This document shows positions 50,225 to 60,963 of a DNA stretch of 64,000 nt, one piece after another (position 1 is the first letter of the stretch; the number at the start of each line of letters is the position of its first letter). A program made the position numbers and the translations under genes. The stretch lies in assembly GCF_030272615.1 (NCBI RefSeq), contig NC_081412.1, positions 101,557,796-101,621,795 of the forward strand. The letters run 5' to 3'. The DNA comes from Cryptomeria japonica. Taxonomy: Eukaryota; Streptophyta; Pinopsida; Cupressales; Cupressaceae. A model generated the notes under the pieces. It saw only the letters and a program-made list of their open reading frames with translations, searched no databases and was not told the origin of the DNA.

Positions 50225-51291
50225 TATTGGTATTTTGGATGTTTTGCATTGGTTTTGTGATTGATGTCAACACTTGTTAACACTTGTCAACACTTATCAG
50301 CACTTGGAGATTCTTGATTATGTTTACCGACATGTTCAGTGATTTATGCACAGTCACCAGTATCTGGTTCATCGATAGGTTATATTGTTCACTGACACTT
50401 GGAATGACTTGGAGACTACTTGGTTCTATCGAAGACATTATTTGATCACTTGGTTTTGGCGATTTGGTTATTGGTCTATTCGGGTTTGCATATTTGTTGT
50501 TACTGACAAATAGGTCTAGGTTATGCACCGGCAAGCATATCTATTCTAGATCAGCATGACATGTTATGGAGATGATTTATTATTATTGTAAATGCATTGA
50601 GTCAACATGATGCATTCCATAATGATTTATTTGTAATTGATTTTATTGTAATATCTTTAGTGAGCCACCCTATTCAATTGGTCTTAGGTTATGGTATAAA
50701 TGTAAGATCTCATTTGTGAGATTGATATATGCGATTGAAAAAAGGATTGTAATAAAGTATATGTGAAAATAAGCAGAGCTGTACATGCAAACATCATTTG
50801 AAGATTGAAGGAAGGTATTTGAAGAAGGCATATCAGAGCTAAAGCGGTACTGAATCTACCATATGAAGATGCTATTTTGAGCAGTACATTATCATTGGAT
50901 TTAACCATCCAATTGTAGTCAGTGTGACTCCCATTTTGTGATTGAGCAGTGAGCTCTAGGCAGCTGGCCTTTTTGCATGTGCAGGCTCCATATTCTACAC
51001 ACATACTATCTACAGTAGTATCATTTGATTGTGGGTAAGGCTTCCCATGATGGTTTTTCCCCTTATAGGGTTTCCACATACAAACATTTGTGTTATATGT
51101 TGTGGATGTTATTTTCTTTCTGTTTCATGCATTAATCTTTACCGATACTACAATTAACTGATAAAACTATCTACCGACATAAAGTTTGGTTTATCGACAT
51201 TAAGCATTAAGTTTTGGTTAAGTTAATTTTGGTTTGAATTTATTAGACAACTGATTCACCCCCCCCTCTTAGTTGTCTCTGGGACCTAACA
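50225..51291 (+). repeat. E3 3' LTR, complete (1067 bp)
   Basis: It begins TATTGG (expected TGTTGG) after the polypurine tract and ends ACCTAACA. G3 sequence follows at once. Confidence 0.85.
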
Positions 51292-51385
51292 TGTTCTTCT
51301 TTAGAGACTGATTTCTTTCTCCACTTTGCCTATTGATGATTATGTTCCTTTTGATTTGATTTTAGATATCCAAGTCTTGATTTAT
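51292..51385 (-). repeat. Right copy of the target duplication around E3
   Basis: It matches 37283-37373 and begins at the first base after the LTR. Confidence 0.7.
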
Positions 51386-51640
51386 CTTCTTTAGATTGTG
51401 AGTGGGGACAAATAGGTTCTGAAATACCTTGATGTCGCTTACCAATTGGTCATTTTCCTTCATATCCCATTTTTTGCATGATCTTATAACCATTACCATA
51501 TTGTTCTATGGGAATATTGATTTCTGCAGTTGTTGCTATAGTTTCATTTTCATCTTTGTACAACCAACCAAGAATGTCCTTGTCTTCGGTTTCTTCTTCA
51601 AGTGTTCTAGCTCTGACAAATGCTCCGTTAAACATGTCTT
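51386..51640 (-). pseudogene. G3 G-patch-like segment
   Basis: The minus strand reads IMQKMGYEGK, then IGKRHQGI, and SRLGY about 35 residues on, which fits the glycine-rich G-patch found between protease and RT in some plant Gypsy and in some retroviral polyproteins. A stop follows MGYEGK. The frame leads into the duplicated segment beside E3. Confidence 0.5.
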
Positions 51641-51890
51641 TTGATATCTATAAGGTCTTTGATTGGATATTTGTAGGCTTTCCATATGACTTAGGTGAAA
51701 GTGGTAAATTATGCAAAGAATATTTTCCCATTCGTTCATCATTCAATTTGAGCTTTTTCTCAAAGGTTTCCTATAACTTTTCTTGAATTTCTTTGGTAGG
51801 ATATATTGATTCTCTATTATGTGGAACTCTTGTATCTTGTGTTGGCTTCAAATTATTGCAATATTGGCTAGAGTCTGTAATTATAGTGAC

Positions 51891-52290
51891 CTATTGTCCT
51901 TCATGAGGAAATTTTACACATTGATGATATGTAGAAGGAACTGCTTGCATGGTGTGAATCCATGGCCTTCCCAGAAGAATGTTGTAAGAGAGGTTCAAAT
52001 CTAAAACCTGACATAATGTATTCTTTTCCATAGGTAGTATTTTAATTGGCAGCACCACAGTTCCTTTAGAAGAACGCTCTGCTTCATCATAAGCCTTAAT
52101 AGTTATTTTGTTCTTTGGATCTACTACATTTTCTAAATATCCCAAAGCTTTTATTAAAATTAATGCACAAATATTTAAGCCTACTCCACCATCTATGAGT
52201 ACGCATTTGACACAAGTTTTATTAATGGTGACTTCAACATGTAAAGGAGCATTGTGAGGATGTTGCAAGGATGCATCATCATTTTTCATA
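51891..52290 (-). CDS. G3 protease, open reading segment
   Basis: The stretch has VEVTINKTCVKCVLIDGGVGLNICA, where the active site reads DGG in place of DSG/DTG, and ends with YNILLGRPWIHTMQAVPSTYH, the conserved retropepsin C-terminal motif. It is open over 132 codons. The missing Ser/Thr after the Asp probably weakens activity. It would process Gag-Pol. Confidence 0.75.
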
Positions 52291-53752
52291 AAATGATAAG
52301 CAAAGAGGGGCTATAAGGTATCCCACCATGTTTTGGAACTGATCCACATCCAAGGCTTTTGGAACTGTTGTTTCCACTAAATCTTTTTCCAAAATTGATA
52401 TTTGAGTGGGTATTCTTTGTAATTTCTCTACTAAATTGTATTGTTGTGAAGCGGATGTTGAGTCTTTTGTTATATCCAGAAAGGTGACCTTCGCTTTGCT
52501 TCTCGTAATGACATTGATTGACACTAAAGGTGGATTATCTTTAACAATGATGACATTTATCACATCATCATATGTATAAGTGTAGTTCACTTTCGCTTTT
52601 CCTTTGCCATCTTTTAATTGGGATTGTTCACCTTTGTCATAATTTGGAAGTGGATTTTTGAAAGCTAGGTGTCATTCGTTTGTCTTATGGCTATCCATTA
52701 TGATAGTTCTGTTATCGATTAGATCCTGGATAAGGAGTTTCAATCTCTGACAATTATTTGTTTGGTGTCCTTTATTATGATGGTAATTACAAAAATGATT
52801 GTCATTCCACCAATTAGGCTTGACTTGTGGTTCATAACTTCTTGCTTCTGGTAAAACAATCAGTTTGTTTGCAAGAAGAGTTTTTAAAGCTGATTCCAAT
52901 GGTTCTCCAATGTTTGTGAATTTCCTGCGAGGATTGTAGAAGAAAGACTTCATTTTGTTGTTTTCTTGATTGTTATTGTTTGGGATTTGACTTGATAGAT
53001 TAAAAATTGGTTGCTATTTTATAGCACTATTATCATCATTTCCTCCATCGATGACATTACTATTCTTTGACCAGAACTTGGGTTTATCATTGTTACTATT
53101 GTTTTGTTGTTGTTGTTATTGTTGTGAGAATTATTGTAAATTTTTAGCTCTCCTTTCTTTACCATCGTGTCTTCTATTTTCAGACCATTATCAATCATCT
53201 TGGCGAAGGAGGGAGGACATTGCATTTTTAGTCAATAACTCATTTCACTGATAAGATTATCAATGAATATGTCCATCTTTTCTTGATCAAGTACATCTCT
53301 TGGATACCTATTAAACATCTATTTCCATCGCTGCAAGAAGATCATAAAAGATTACCATTCTTTTATTTAACATTGCATAAATCCAGCATTGTTATCTCAT
53401 TCCTTACATTGTAGGATTATTGTGAAATAAATCTATTCATGAGTTATTCAAAAGATTTGATTTCAGATGGTAAGCTTGAAAACCATTCCATTGATTATCC
53501 ATTTAAACTCTAGTGAAAAGATGCATCAGGTACAAAACTCCCTCAAGTGATCCTGAGGATCAGACTTTCCATCGTATTTGTCATATTTAGGGATCTCGCA
53601 ATGTTGTGGAAATGGTACCATATTCAAATTTTTATCGAAAGGATATGGGAAGATATCTTCCAATGAATACTTCTTGGAGCTTGTTCCATTTTGCATATCT
53701 TGTATCTATTGTTGTAGAGTTTTCATTTGTTGAGTAAGGTTTAACAACGGAT
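52290..53752 (-). pseudogene. G3 gag, C-terminal and central part, degraded
   Basis: From right to left: YSLEDIFPYPFDKN and FPQHCEIPKYDKYDG at 53600-53700, then after a deletion at about 53530 WFSSLPSEIKSFE and NRFISQ, then zinc-binding-like CNYHHNKGHQTNNC (about 52790). These match a Tat-type gag. Poly-Asn and TTG/TTATTG repeats lie at 53085-53135. Stops break the frame at several points. The other copy of the N-terminal part (60281-60524) reads further through FCTMIMEFAHDETY, which is missing here. Confidence 0.75.
53743..53752. repeat. Left LINE target duplication, copy next to LINE A (one mismatch)
   Basis: AACAACGGAT corresponds to AACAATGGAT at 60525-60534 and 63078-63087. Confidence 0.7.
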
Positions 53753-54347
53753 GTAATTCTCAAAGATGAAAATGATAGTTGTAAGGAAATGATTTCCATT
53801 CCTATAGGTTGTCAAACTAACCACATGGCAAAAGCTATGGCTACTCTCCAAGGCATTCTCCTAGATAAAAGATGGAACTATCCCTATCTATGGATTGAGG
53901 AGGACTCTAACAACATCATCAAATGCTTAAAAGGAACTTCTAAGCCTTCATGGACTATCAACAACATTATAAAGGTGGCTAGAGATCTCATCAACACCTT
54001 CGATAAATGTTTTATTTCCCACATTTATTGTGAAGCTAATGGTCTAGCTGACTAGGCAGCCAACATGGAAGTGAATCACAACAATATGGTTACCTGGAAG
54101 GGTGAGGAGGGTCTCCTCAATAATGTCAGCTCGATTATTTTCATGGATTGGTATAACTACACCCCAAAGATCATAAATGGACAAAATAATGATTAAACAA
54201 ATTAATAGGAGGGCTATGACTAATTATCATTATGTCAGTACCATTTATGAAAAGACAAATGCCACCTTTTCCCACGCTTTTTGTATATATGGGGTTGCTT
54301 CAAGAAATTTCTTTCCTGTAGCTTTCTGCAACTCTCGGCCTTCTATT
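53753..54347 (+). pseudogene. LINE copy A: RNase H fragment
   Basis: It is the first 595 nt of the LINE copy that is complete at 60535-63077. It encodes an RVT_3-type RNase H (YLWIEEDSNNII, TFDKCFISHIYCEANG) that stops before the final Asp-Trp. The position expected to hold a catalytic Glu (AEA) reads AKA. The copy ends at the E5 junction within a shared TTTTGA. Confidence 0.8.
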
Positions 54348-54800
54348 TTGAGAACCTTTCTACCAGCTTATGCTATTTGAGTCTCTGCAATCAATGAATT
54401 GAGGTTTGTACCTAACATACCAGTTTCTTTGGATGCTACTATTGGTAAGCTACATGCATTTGAGTTAAGTAATTTTGATAACAGTGGGTCTTTAGTAAAT
54501 AAAGTAGAATTTGCATTCAGTTCTTTTCATATGGGTGAATCTGATGATTACAATGATAGAATGAGTAAGTACTTTGAAGGGGATCATAGTGGAGCAAGTG
54601 AAAGATTTCACAAGAACATGGAAAAAGTGCACAAACTATATGAGGAAATCAAGAAGTAAGAAGAGTTTGAAGCATTATTAGCCAGAAGGTTACTGAGAGG
54701 AAAACGTAAGTAATAAAGGAAGCTAACTTTAAAATGTTTCAATTGTGATAAAATAGGACATATGGCTTCTAACTGCCCTGACAAAGAATCTAGTGAAAAG
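54345..54800 (+). pseudogene. E5 gag, N-terminus missing
   Basis: The frame begins LRTFLPAYAI, a stop, then VSAINELRFVPN, aligned with E3 gag LRAFPPVYKM...AINEL, so about 165 codons are absent. A zinc knuckle [14 protein letters not shown] is at about 54738-54780. Two stops (TAATAA, about 54711-54716) lie just before it. It is in the same frame as pol. Confidence 0.85.
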
Positions 54801-57236
54801 AGAGAATACCGAGATAACAGGAAGAAAGACAACCAATACAGAGGACATCGAGGCTTCAGAAGGAGAGATAGAAAGACATGTCTAGTAGTAGATAAGGAAT
54901 CCAATGATGACAAATCTGATGAAACTGATACAAAGGAAGTTGTTTATGTGGCTATTAAAGATGGACTTGATGAAGAATGGTATGAAGAAAAAACCCTAAT
55001 ATCTCACATAAATAAAAATGACTCTTGGATCATAGATAGTGGATGCTCACATCATATGACAGGTGATAAACACAAGTTTGTTAAATTAGAAGACTATGAT
55101 GGAGGCTATGTAAGATTTGGTAATGATGCACCATGTCTGGTAAAAGGTAAAGGATCTATAACACTCCTTGACAATGCTAAATGTGATGATGTATACTGGG
55201 TTGAAGGTTTGAAATACAATTTGTTGACTGTAGCACAGCTAAACAATACAGGATACCGAATAGAATTTCAAAAAGGAATTGTCAAAGTTCATGACAAGCA
55301 TGGAAAGTTAGCTGCTACTGGGACACAAACAAAAGGTAATACATTTCATCTTGAGACAAATCGAAACAAGTGTCTTTATGCAAAGATAGATGATACCTGG
55401 TTATGGCATAAAAGGTTTTGTCATGTAAATTTTGATAATCTGATCAAAATAAGTAAGAAGCACCGAGTAAGAGGTCTACCGAGTCTTGAAAAACCTAAGA
55501 ATGCTATGTGTCGAGGATGCCAGATGGGTAAGATGACAAGATCAATCTTTACAAGTAAGTCTTACACTTCTAAAGGAATTTTAGATCTAGTACACACTGA
55601 TCTTTGTGGTCCTATGAAAGTTCAAAGTTATTATGGTGATAAGTATTTCATATTATTTGTGGCTGATTACTCAAGGATGATGTCAGTCATGTTTTTAAAA
55701 GAAAAATTAGAAGCTTTTCAAATGTTTAAATGGTACAAGGCAAGAGTTGAAAATGAAATAGGAAGACAATTGAAATGTCTTAGATCTGATAGAGGAGGAG
55801 AATTCACTTCTAATGAATTTAACTTATTCTGCAATGATCATGGTATAAAGAAGCAAGTATCTACACTGAGAACACCTCAGCAAAATGGGATAGCCAAGAC
55901 AAGAAATAGATCAATTGTGGATTGTGCAAGAACCCTGATGATAGAAAAGAGGGTACCTCAAACATTTTGGAGAGAAGCAATCAACATTGTAGTTTACACC
56001 TTGAACCGAGTTCAAGTGAAGAAAGGAACTATGAAGACACCATATGAGATCTGGTATGATAAGAAACCTAATGTAAGTTACTTTAAAATCTTTGGAAGTA
56101 GATGCTATGTTCACAAAGAAGATAGAAATGGAAAATTTGATCAGAAAAGTGAAGAAGGAACATTTCTTGGTTATTCTTCTAGAAGTAAAGCATTTAAATG
56201 TCTAGTCAAATCATCTAACAAAATAGTGGAAAGTGCAAATGTGAAAATTGATGAATTTGCAGAAAGAAATGATGAAGGAAATTCCAAAGAACCAGAAGAT
56301 TATAAAGAATTTGTTTATGTTCAACCGAGAAGTCCTACCGAGAAAGCTGCTGAAGAAAATGAAGATAATGTCCAGTTACCGAGTGATGAAGAAGATCATA
56401 CAGAACCTACCGAGCCTATATTAGCCAAATATGTTAGAAGATATCATGCATCAAGTCAGATTATAGGAGATAAGGATGATCCAGTGATGACAAGAAACAA
56501 ACTGAGACAGAACACATGTCTGATATCTGAATTTGAATCACGAATAGTAAAAGAGGCATTTAACAGTGAAGATTGGGTAATTGCTATGATAGAAGAGATT
56601 GATCAAATCAAGAAGAATGACACATGGACACTGATCCCAAGACCAAAGGACAAAAATCTAATCGTTACTAAGTGGATTTTCAGAAACAAGTTAAATGAAA
56701 AAGGTGAGGTCATTCGCAACAAAGCAAGACTAGTTTGCAAAGGTTATGCTCAAGAAGAAGGAATAGATTATGGTGAGACTTTTGCACCTGTGGCTACACT
56801 TGAGGGAGTAAGAACATTGTTGGCATATGCTGCTTTCAAAAATTTCAAGGTATATCAAATGGATGTTAAATCTGTATTTTTGAATGGTATACTAGAAGAA
56901 GTTTACATTGAACAACATGAAGGATTTGTTGAAGACAGGAGTAAAGATCAGGTATGCAAATTGAACAAAGCTTTATATGGTCTGAAACAAGCACCTAGAG
57001 CATGGTATGAAAGATTGCACTCTTATTTAATCAAGAATGGTTTTATAAGGACAAGTGAAAATAGCAATATGTACATGAAGAAAGATGAGGACAATGGAAT
57101 ACTGATCTCAGCCATATTTGTTGATGACATTATATTTTGTGGTAATGACTCCTTATGCAAGAACTTTGGAAATGAAATGTGCAAAGAATTTGAGATGTCA
57201 CTAATCGGTGAGATAAAGTATTTTATAGGTTTATAG
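54762..57236 (+). CDS. E5 pol: protease, integrase and RT, 824 codons open
   Basis: The first Met lies inside the zinc knuckle, so it is not a true start. Protease has [14 protein letters not shown] with an intact DSG. Integrase has [35 protein letters not shown] and [13 protein letters not shown]; the usual ER before K reads AK, so the catalytic Glu appears to be replaced. RT has [41 protein letters not shown] and the catalytic FVDDIIF box (about 57118). A TAG after YFIGL ends it at 57236. The frame continues beyond into RNase H. This is the longest open frame in the window. Confidence 0.9.
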   Translation: MASNCPDKESSEKREYRDNRKKDNQYRGHRGFRRRDRKTCLVVDKESNDDKSDETDTKEVVYVAIKDGLDEEWYEEKTLISHINKNDSWIIDSGCSHHMTGDKHKFVKLEDYDGGYVRFGNDAPCLVKGKGSITLLDNAKCDDVYWVEGLKYNLLTVAQLNNTGYRIEFQKGIVKVHDKHGKLAATGTQTKGNTFHLETNRNKCLYAKIDDTWLWHKRFCHVNFDNLIKISKKHRVRGLPSLEKPKNAMCRGCQMGKMTRSIFTSKSYTSKGILDLVHTDLCGPMKVQSYYGDKYFILFVADYSRMMSVMFLKEKLEAFQMFKWYKARVENEIGRQLKCLRSDRGGEFTSNEFNLFCNDHGIKKQVSTLRTPQQNGIAKTRNRSIVDCARTLMIEKRVPQTFWREAINIVVYTLNRVQVKKGTMKTPYEIWYDKKPNVSYFKIFGSRCYVHKEDRNGKFDQKSEEGTFLGYSSRSKAFKCLVKSSNKIVESANVKIDEFAERNDEGNSKEPEDYKEFVYVQPRSPTEKAAEENEDNVQLPSDEEDHTEPTEPILAKYVRRYHASSQIIGDKDDPVMTRNKLRQNTCLISEFESRIVKEAFNSEDWVIAMIEEIDQIKKNDTWTLIPRPKDKNLIVTKWIFRNKLNEKGEVIRNKARLVCKGYAQEEGIDYGETFAPVATLEGVRTLLAYAAFKNFKVYQMDVKSVFLNGILEEVYIEQHEGFVEDRSKDQVCKLNKALYGLKQAPRAWYERLHSYLIKNGFIRTSENSNMYMKKDEDNGILISAIFVDDIIFCGNDSLCKNFGNEMCKEFEMSLIGEIKYFIGL

Positions 57237-58060
57237 ATACTGCAAATGAAAGATGAGATTTTCATTACTTAATCCAAGTACATAAAGGAAATCTTGAAGA
57301 AATTTGGAATGGAGGATTCTAAACCAGTAAGTACCCCTATGACTACTAACTATAAATTATCAAAGAATGATGAATCTGCATCTATTGATGATACACTTTA
57401 TTGATCTATGATTGGAAAGTTGCAATATGTTGTGCATAATAGACCGGATATAGCACATGCAGTAGGTATTGTAGCAAGATTATCTGCAGATCCCAAGGAA
57501 ACCCATATGATAGCAATCAAGAGAATTTTTAGATGCCTGAGAGGCACTGAAGATTATGGCTTAGTATATGAAAAGAGGAATAATTTTGATTTAAAAGCTT
57601 ATACTGATGCTGATTGGGTAGGCAACATAGATGACAGGAAAAGCACAAGTGGTGGAGCTTTCTTTTTAGGAGAAAGACTAGTAAGTTGGCTTAACAAGAA
57701 ACAAGGATGTATTTCTCAGTCTACAGCAGAAGCTAAATATGTTGCTGCAGCATTGAATTGTACCAATATAGCATGGATCAAACAACTATTGGAAGGTATA
57801 AATGAGAAATTTACCGAGCCAGTAACTATATTCTGTGATAATACTAGTGCCATTAACATTTCAAAGAATCTAGTAATGCACTCTAAGACAAAGCATATAT
57901 CTATAAAGTATCACTATCTCAGAGAAGAAGTTCAAGAGAAGAAAGTTGTGCTGGAATATATCAGTTCCAAGGAGCAAATTAGCAGACATCTTCACAAAGC
58001 CATTGTCAAGGGACACTTTTGAGTATCTCAGAAGCAAGTTAGGGGTCCTACCCCTATTCT
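57237..58060 (+). pseudogene. E5 RNase H and pol C-terminus
   Basis: It is in frame with the preceding pol, with stops at 57236, 57271 and 57402. The RNase H residues are AYTDADWVG (Asp), STAEAKYVA (Glu) and FCDNTSAINIS (Asp). Near 57975 one extra base shifts the frame, so that the expected end (ADIFTKPLS, then YLRSKLGVLP) is read in another frame. Apart from these few lesions the gene is complete. Confidence 0.9.
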
Positions 58061-58535
58061 CTACTCACTGACCGAGTTTGGTGAAAGCATCAATTCGATG
58101 AATCTACAGAATATTATGTGTGGATTGATGCTGATTTACATAGTTTAGAAGGTTTTCTAAAGGTGTGCAAGAAATAGTGAATAGATACAAGTTGATCTAA
58201 CCGAGACTGAGATGATACACAACAAGGCAAATCACTTCACAATGGAAGAAATCATGATTTAGTTCTTTTACTTTTTGGCATTGTTGTCAAAGGGGGAGAA
58301 GACTATAAATGGTTGGAAGACTAAATGGTTGACTGAATGGTAAAGCCTTGAATGATGAAAATAACAAAAGACTAATGACAGGGGGAGATTACTGCAATAG
58401 GGAGAAGACTAAATGCAAGACAACAGATTAAGGATAGGAGAAGTCTAACAACAATCTGAATCTGAATCAATTTGAATATCTTGTTGGTATTACAATTTAA
58501 TTGTTGGTTTTGCCATCAATGCCAAAGGGGGAGAT
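58061..58535 (+). other. E5 3' untranslated part with repeated polypurine tracts
   Basis: AAAGGGGGAGA occurs at about 58289, GGGGGAGAT at about 58381, and AAAGGGGGAGAT at 58524-58535, the last against the LTR. The context GCCATCAATGCCAAAGGGGG is typical of Sireviruses. Confidence 0.8.
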
Positions 58536-59994
58536 TGTTGGCATTTCAGTAGTAAGAGAGATTGTTGATATTCAATAAGGATATTGAGAAGGTTGTTGAA
58601 GATTATTGATATAACTGAAGAAGGATGATAACTATCTTTATAACATTATTTTGTCATTGATGTCAAGAAATTGATTATCTGATTCAGTATGATGTTGCCA
58701 TATCTTGAGAAGATTGATTTGAAGAGAATTAAGATTTCAGTAAAAGACACAGAAAGAATGTGATGAATAAGAGGAGGAATAAGTTATTCAATGGGCAACT
58801 ATTACCGAGTTAGACAATGATGAGATCATGATGTTTAGATTTTTTGATATCCTACATATGTTGTTGATTGTAAGGTTAATACTATACTAAGTCACCAAGT
58901 AAAGAACCTAGTCGGTAAACCCTAAGGTTATCAATATCGGTTAATGAAGGTGAAATATCTACTGAGTAAAGTTTAGTATTTACTGAGTTGCAACTGAGTT
59001 ATGATAGTGAACATTGGATGGATAAAAGCATTATTTAATGAAGGACAATAATGAGCAGGAGTTGTGTAAATGATTGGTATGGCATGCATGAAGTTTGTTA
59101 AGGATCTATGACAAAGGAAAATTGGCAAGAAGATCTACAGCATAGATTGAACCGCAATAACCTTGTGCAAGTTCCAAGATAGGAATGCAAGTCCTGAGGC
59201 AAGGTAAAACATTTTTAGATCAGAAAGATACATTGAACCTAGTCAAGTTTGAAGATCTGATGGCTAAGATTGATCATGAGAAATGTGATCAAGGAGATTT
59301 AGTAGTTAGCAATTGTTAATAAACAATGTATGCAGGCAAGTGTAAGCACAAGAATGCTACATAGTGATTACTGAGCATAGAACCTTGAAGAACTGTTTGA
59401 ATAACAAAGTAGAGAGCCTAGAAGAGGGACAAGATAAGTCCTATGACTAGATTTTTTTGAGCAAATAAGAATCTGCTTTAGCATTTTAGATGTGAAGTTG
59501 CAGATAGATTTTTATTACTGTTATTTTGTAAGTAACAAAAAATCTCTTAACCGAGTGGACTTAACAGTCTTATTTGTAAACCCTCTAGCAAGGTAACATT
59601 CTAAATGAGTGTTTGAAATCCTTTGACAAGGTCACTTCTAACAAAGTGAAGATCCTAATAGAACTGAGGGAAATCCCTTAACCGAGTCACATCTAGAAAT
59701 GTGTTTGTAATCTTTAATAGGATTTGCTTTTAACCGAGCATACTCTAGAAGGGTATATTTCTTAGTGGATCCAAAATCCCATAGTGGTTTTTCCCTATTT
59801 GGAATTCCATATTAAATCTGGTAATATGAGTGTTATGATGATTACGTGTTCATAAGTTTGTATGTTTAGCAGTTTTTGGTTAAGTTGCTGAAGTATAAGT
59901 TACCGAGGTTGAATCTATTGATTTTATGGAAGTTTAAGTTTGTATGATTCACCCCCCTTCTCATCTTGTTAGCTATTGGCATCTGTACTTTACA
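58536..59994 (+). repeat. E5 LTR (single, 1459 bp)
   Basis: It begins TGTTGGCATTTCAG and ends TTTACA. The C-rich motif is at about 59948-59962. It is the same family as the solo LTR at 11810-13295. ACCGAG words recur through it. Confidence 0.85.
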
Positions 59995-60007
59995 TTAAGT
60001 ATCAGAA
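59995..60007 (+). other. E5 primer-site-like sequence after the LTR
   Basis: TTAAGTATCAGAA resembles ATTGGTATCAGAGC with a one-base shift and changes. It directly follows the LTR, showing that the LTR is followed by interior sequence before LINE copy B starts at 60008. Confidence 0.6.
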
Positions 60008-60280
60008 CTGACTGGGCAGCCAACGTGGTGGTCAATCACAACAATATGGTTACCTGGAAGGGTGAGGAGGGTCTCCTCAATAACGTTAGATCGATCATTT
60101 TCATGGATTAGTATAACTGCACTCCAAAGATCATAAATGGACAAAAAAATGATTAAACAAATTAATAGGAGGGCTATGACTAATTATCATTATGTTAGTA
60201 CCATTTATGAAAAGACAAATGCCACCTTTTCTCACGCTTTTTGGGTATATGGGGTCACTTCAAGAAATTTATTTCCTGTA
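60008..60280 (+). pseudogene. LINE copy B: internal fragment
   Basis: It matches LINE copy A 54048-54320 (about 92 percent by eye) and copy C from 60830. It covers the end of the RNase H and the spacer. It overlaps the sequence on the left of E5, so E5 is flanked by a 273-bp direct repeat of its target. Confidence 0.85.
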
Positions 60281-60534
60281 AGTTTCGTCATGGGCAAATT
60301 CCATAATCATAGTACAAAACTCCCTAATGTGATCTTGAGGATTAGAATTTCCATCGTATTTGTCATATTTAGGGATCTCGCAATGTTGTGGAAATGGTAC
60401 CATATTCAAATTTTTATCGAAAGGATATGGGAAGATATCTTCCAATGAATACTTCTTGGAGCTTGTTCCATTTTGCATATCTTGTATCTATTGTTGTAGA
60501 GTTTCCATTTATTGAGTAAGGTTTAACAATGGAT
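60281..60534 (-). pseudogene. Duplicate of the G3 gag N-terminal segment
   Basis: On the minus strand it reads MQNGTSSKKYSLEDIFPYP, FPQHCEIPKYDKYDG and EFCTMIMEFAHDETY. It matches the G3 gag at 53530-53752, including the same gypsy-LINE junction, so the segment was duplicated after the LINE insertion. It ends at 60281 against LINE copy B. Confidence 0.85.
60525..60534. repeat. Left LINE target duplication
   Basis: AACAATGGAT, identical to 63078-63087. Confidence 0.85.
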
Positions 60535-60963
60535 GTAATTCTCAGAGATGAAAATGACGGTTGTAAGAAAATGATTTCCGTTCCTATAGGTTGCCAAACT
60601 AACCACATGGCGAAAGCTATGGCTACTCTCCAAGGCATTCTCCTAGATAAAAGATGGAACTGTCCCTATCTATGGATTGAAGGGGACTCTAACAACATCA
60701 TCAAATGCCTAAAAGGAACTTCTAAGCCTTCATGGACTATCAACAACATTATAAAGGCGGCTAGAGATCTCATCAACACCTTTGATAAATGTTTTATTTC
60801 CCATATTTATTGTGAAGCCAATGGTCCAGCTGACTGGGCAGCCAACGTGGCAGTCAATCACAACAATATGGTTACCTGGAAGGGTGAGGAGGGTCTCCTC
60901 AATAACATTAGATTGATCATTTTCATGGATCGGTATAACTGCACCCCAAAGATCATAAATGGA
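60535..60963 (+). CDS. LINE RNase H domain, open reading segment
   Basis: The stretch reads LRDENDGCKKM (first Asp), AKAMATLQGILLDKRW (where a Glu is expected at AEA), YLWIEGDSNNIIKCL (Asp) and YCEANGPADWAANV (last Asp), a RVT_3 RNase H as found at the C-terminus of plant L1-type ORF2. It ends with a natural stop after KIING. The Glu-to-Lys change, also in copy A, suggests the source copy was already inactive for this domain. Confidence 0.8.

Larger units (their letters stand above)
37380..51291 (+). mobile_element. E3: Sirevirus-type Copia element with truncated 5' LTR
   Basis: The 3' LTR is complete (50225-51291). Only the last 219 nt of the 5' LTR remain (37380-37598, matching 51073-51291 at roughly 93-94 percent by eye). 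Next come the primer site, gag, protease, integrase, RT and RNase H, with E4 inserted into the RNase H. Several polypurine tracts precede the 3' LTR. The LTR type, primer site and repeated tracts fit the Sirevirus lineage. Confidence 0.85.
54345..60007 (+). mobile_element. E5: Sirevirus-type Copia element, circularly permuted
   Basis: Sequence starts inside gag, runs through pol, polypurine tracts and one LTR, and ends with a primer-site-like sequence (59995-60007). There is no 5' LTR and no gag start. The order gag-pol-LTR-primer site is what a one-LTR circle opened between primer site and gag would give. It lies between two overlapping copies of the same LINE segment. Pol is nearly intact, so the insertion is fairly young. 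Confidence 0.8.

Noticed and set aside
51386-51640. G-patch segment as a host splicing gene
   Set aside because: It lies in order between the G3 protease and RT and is one short broken segment.
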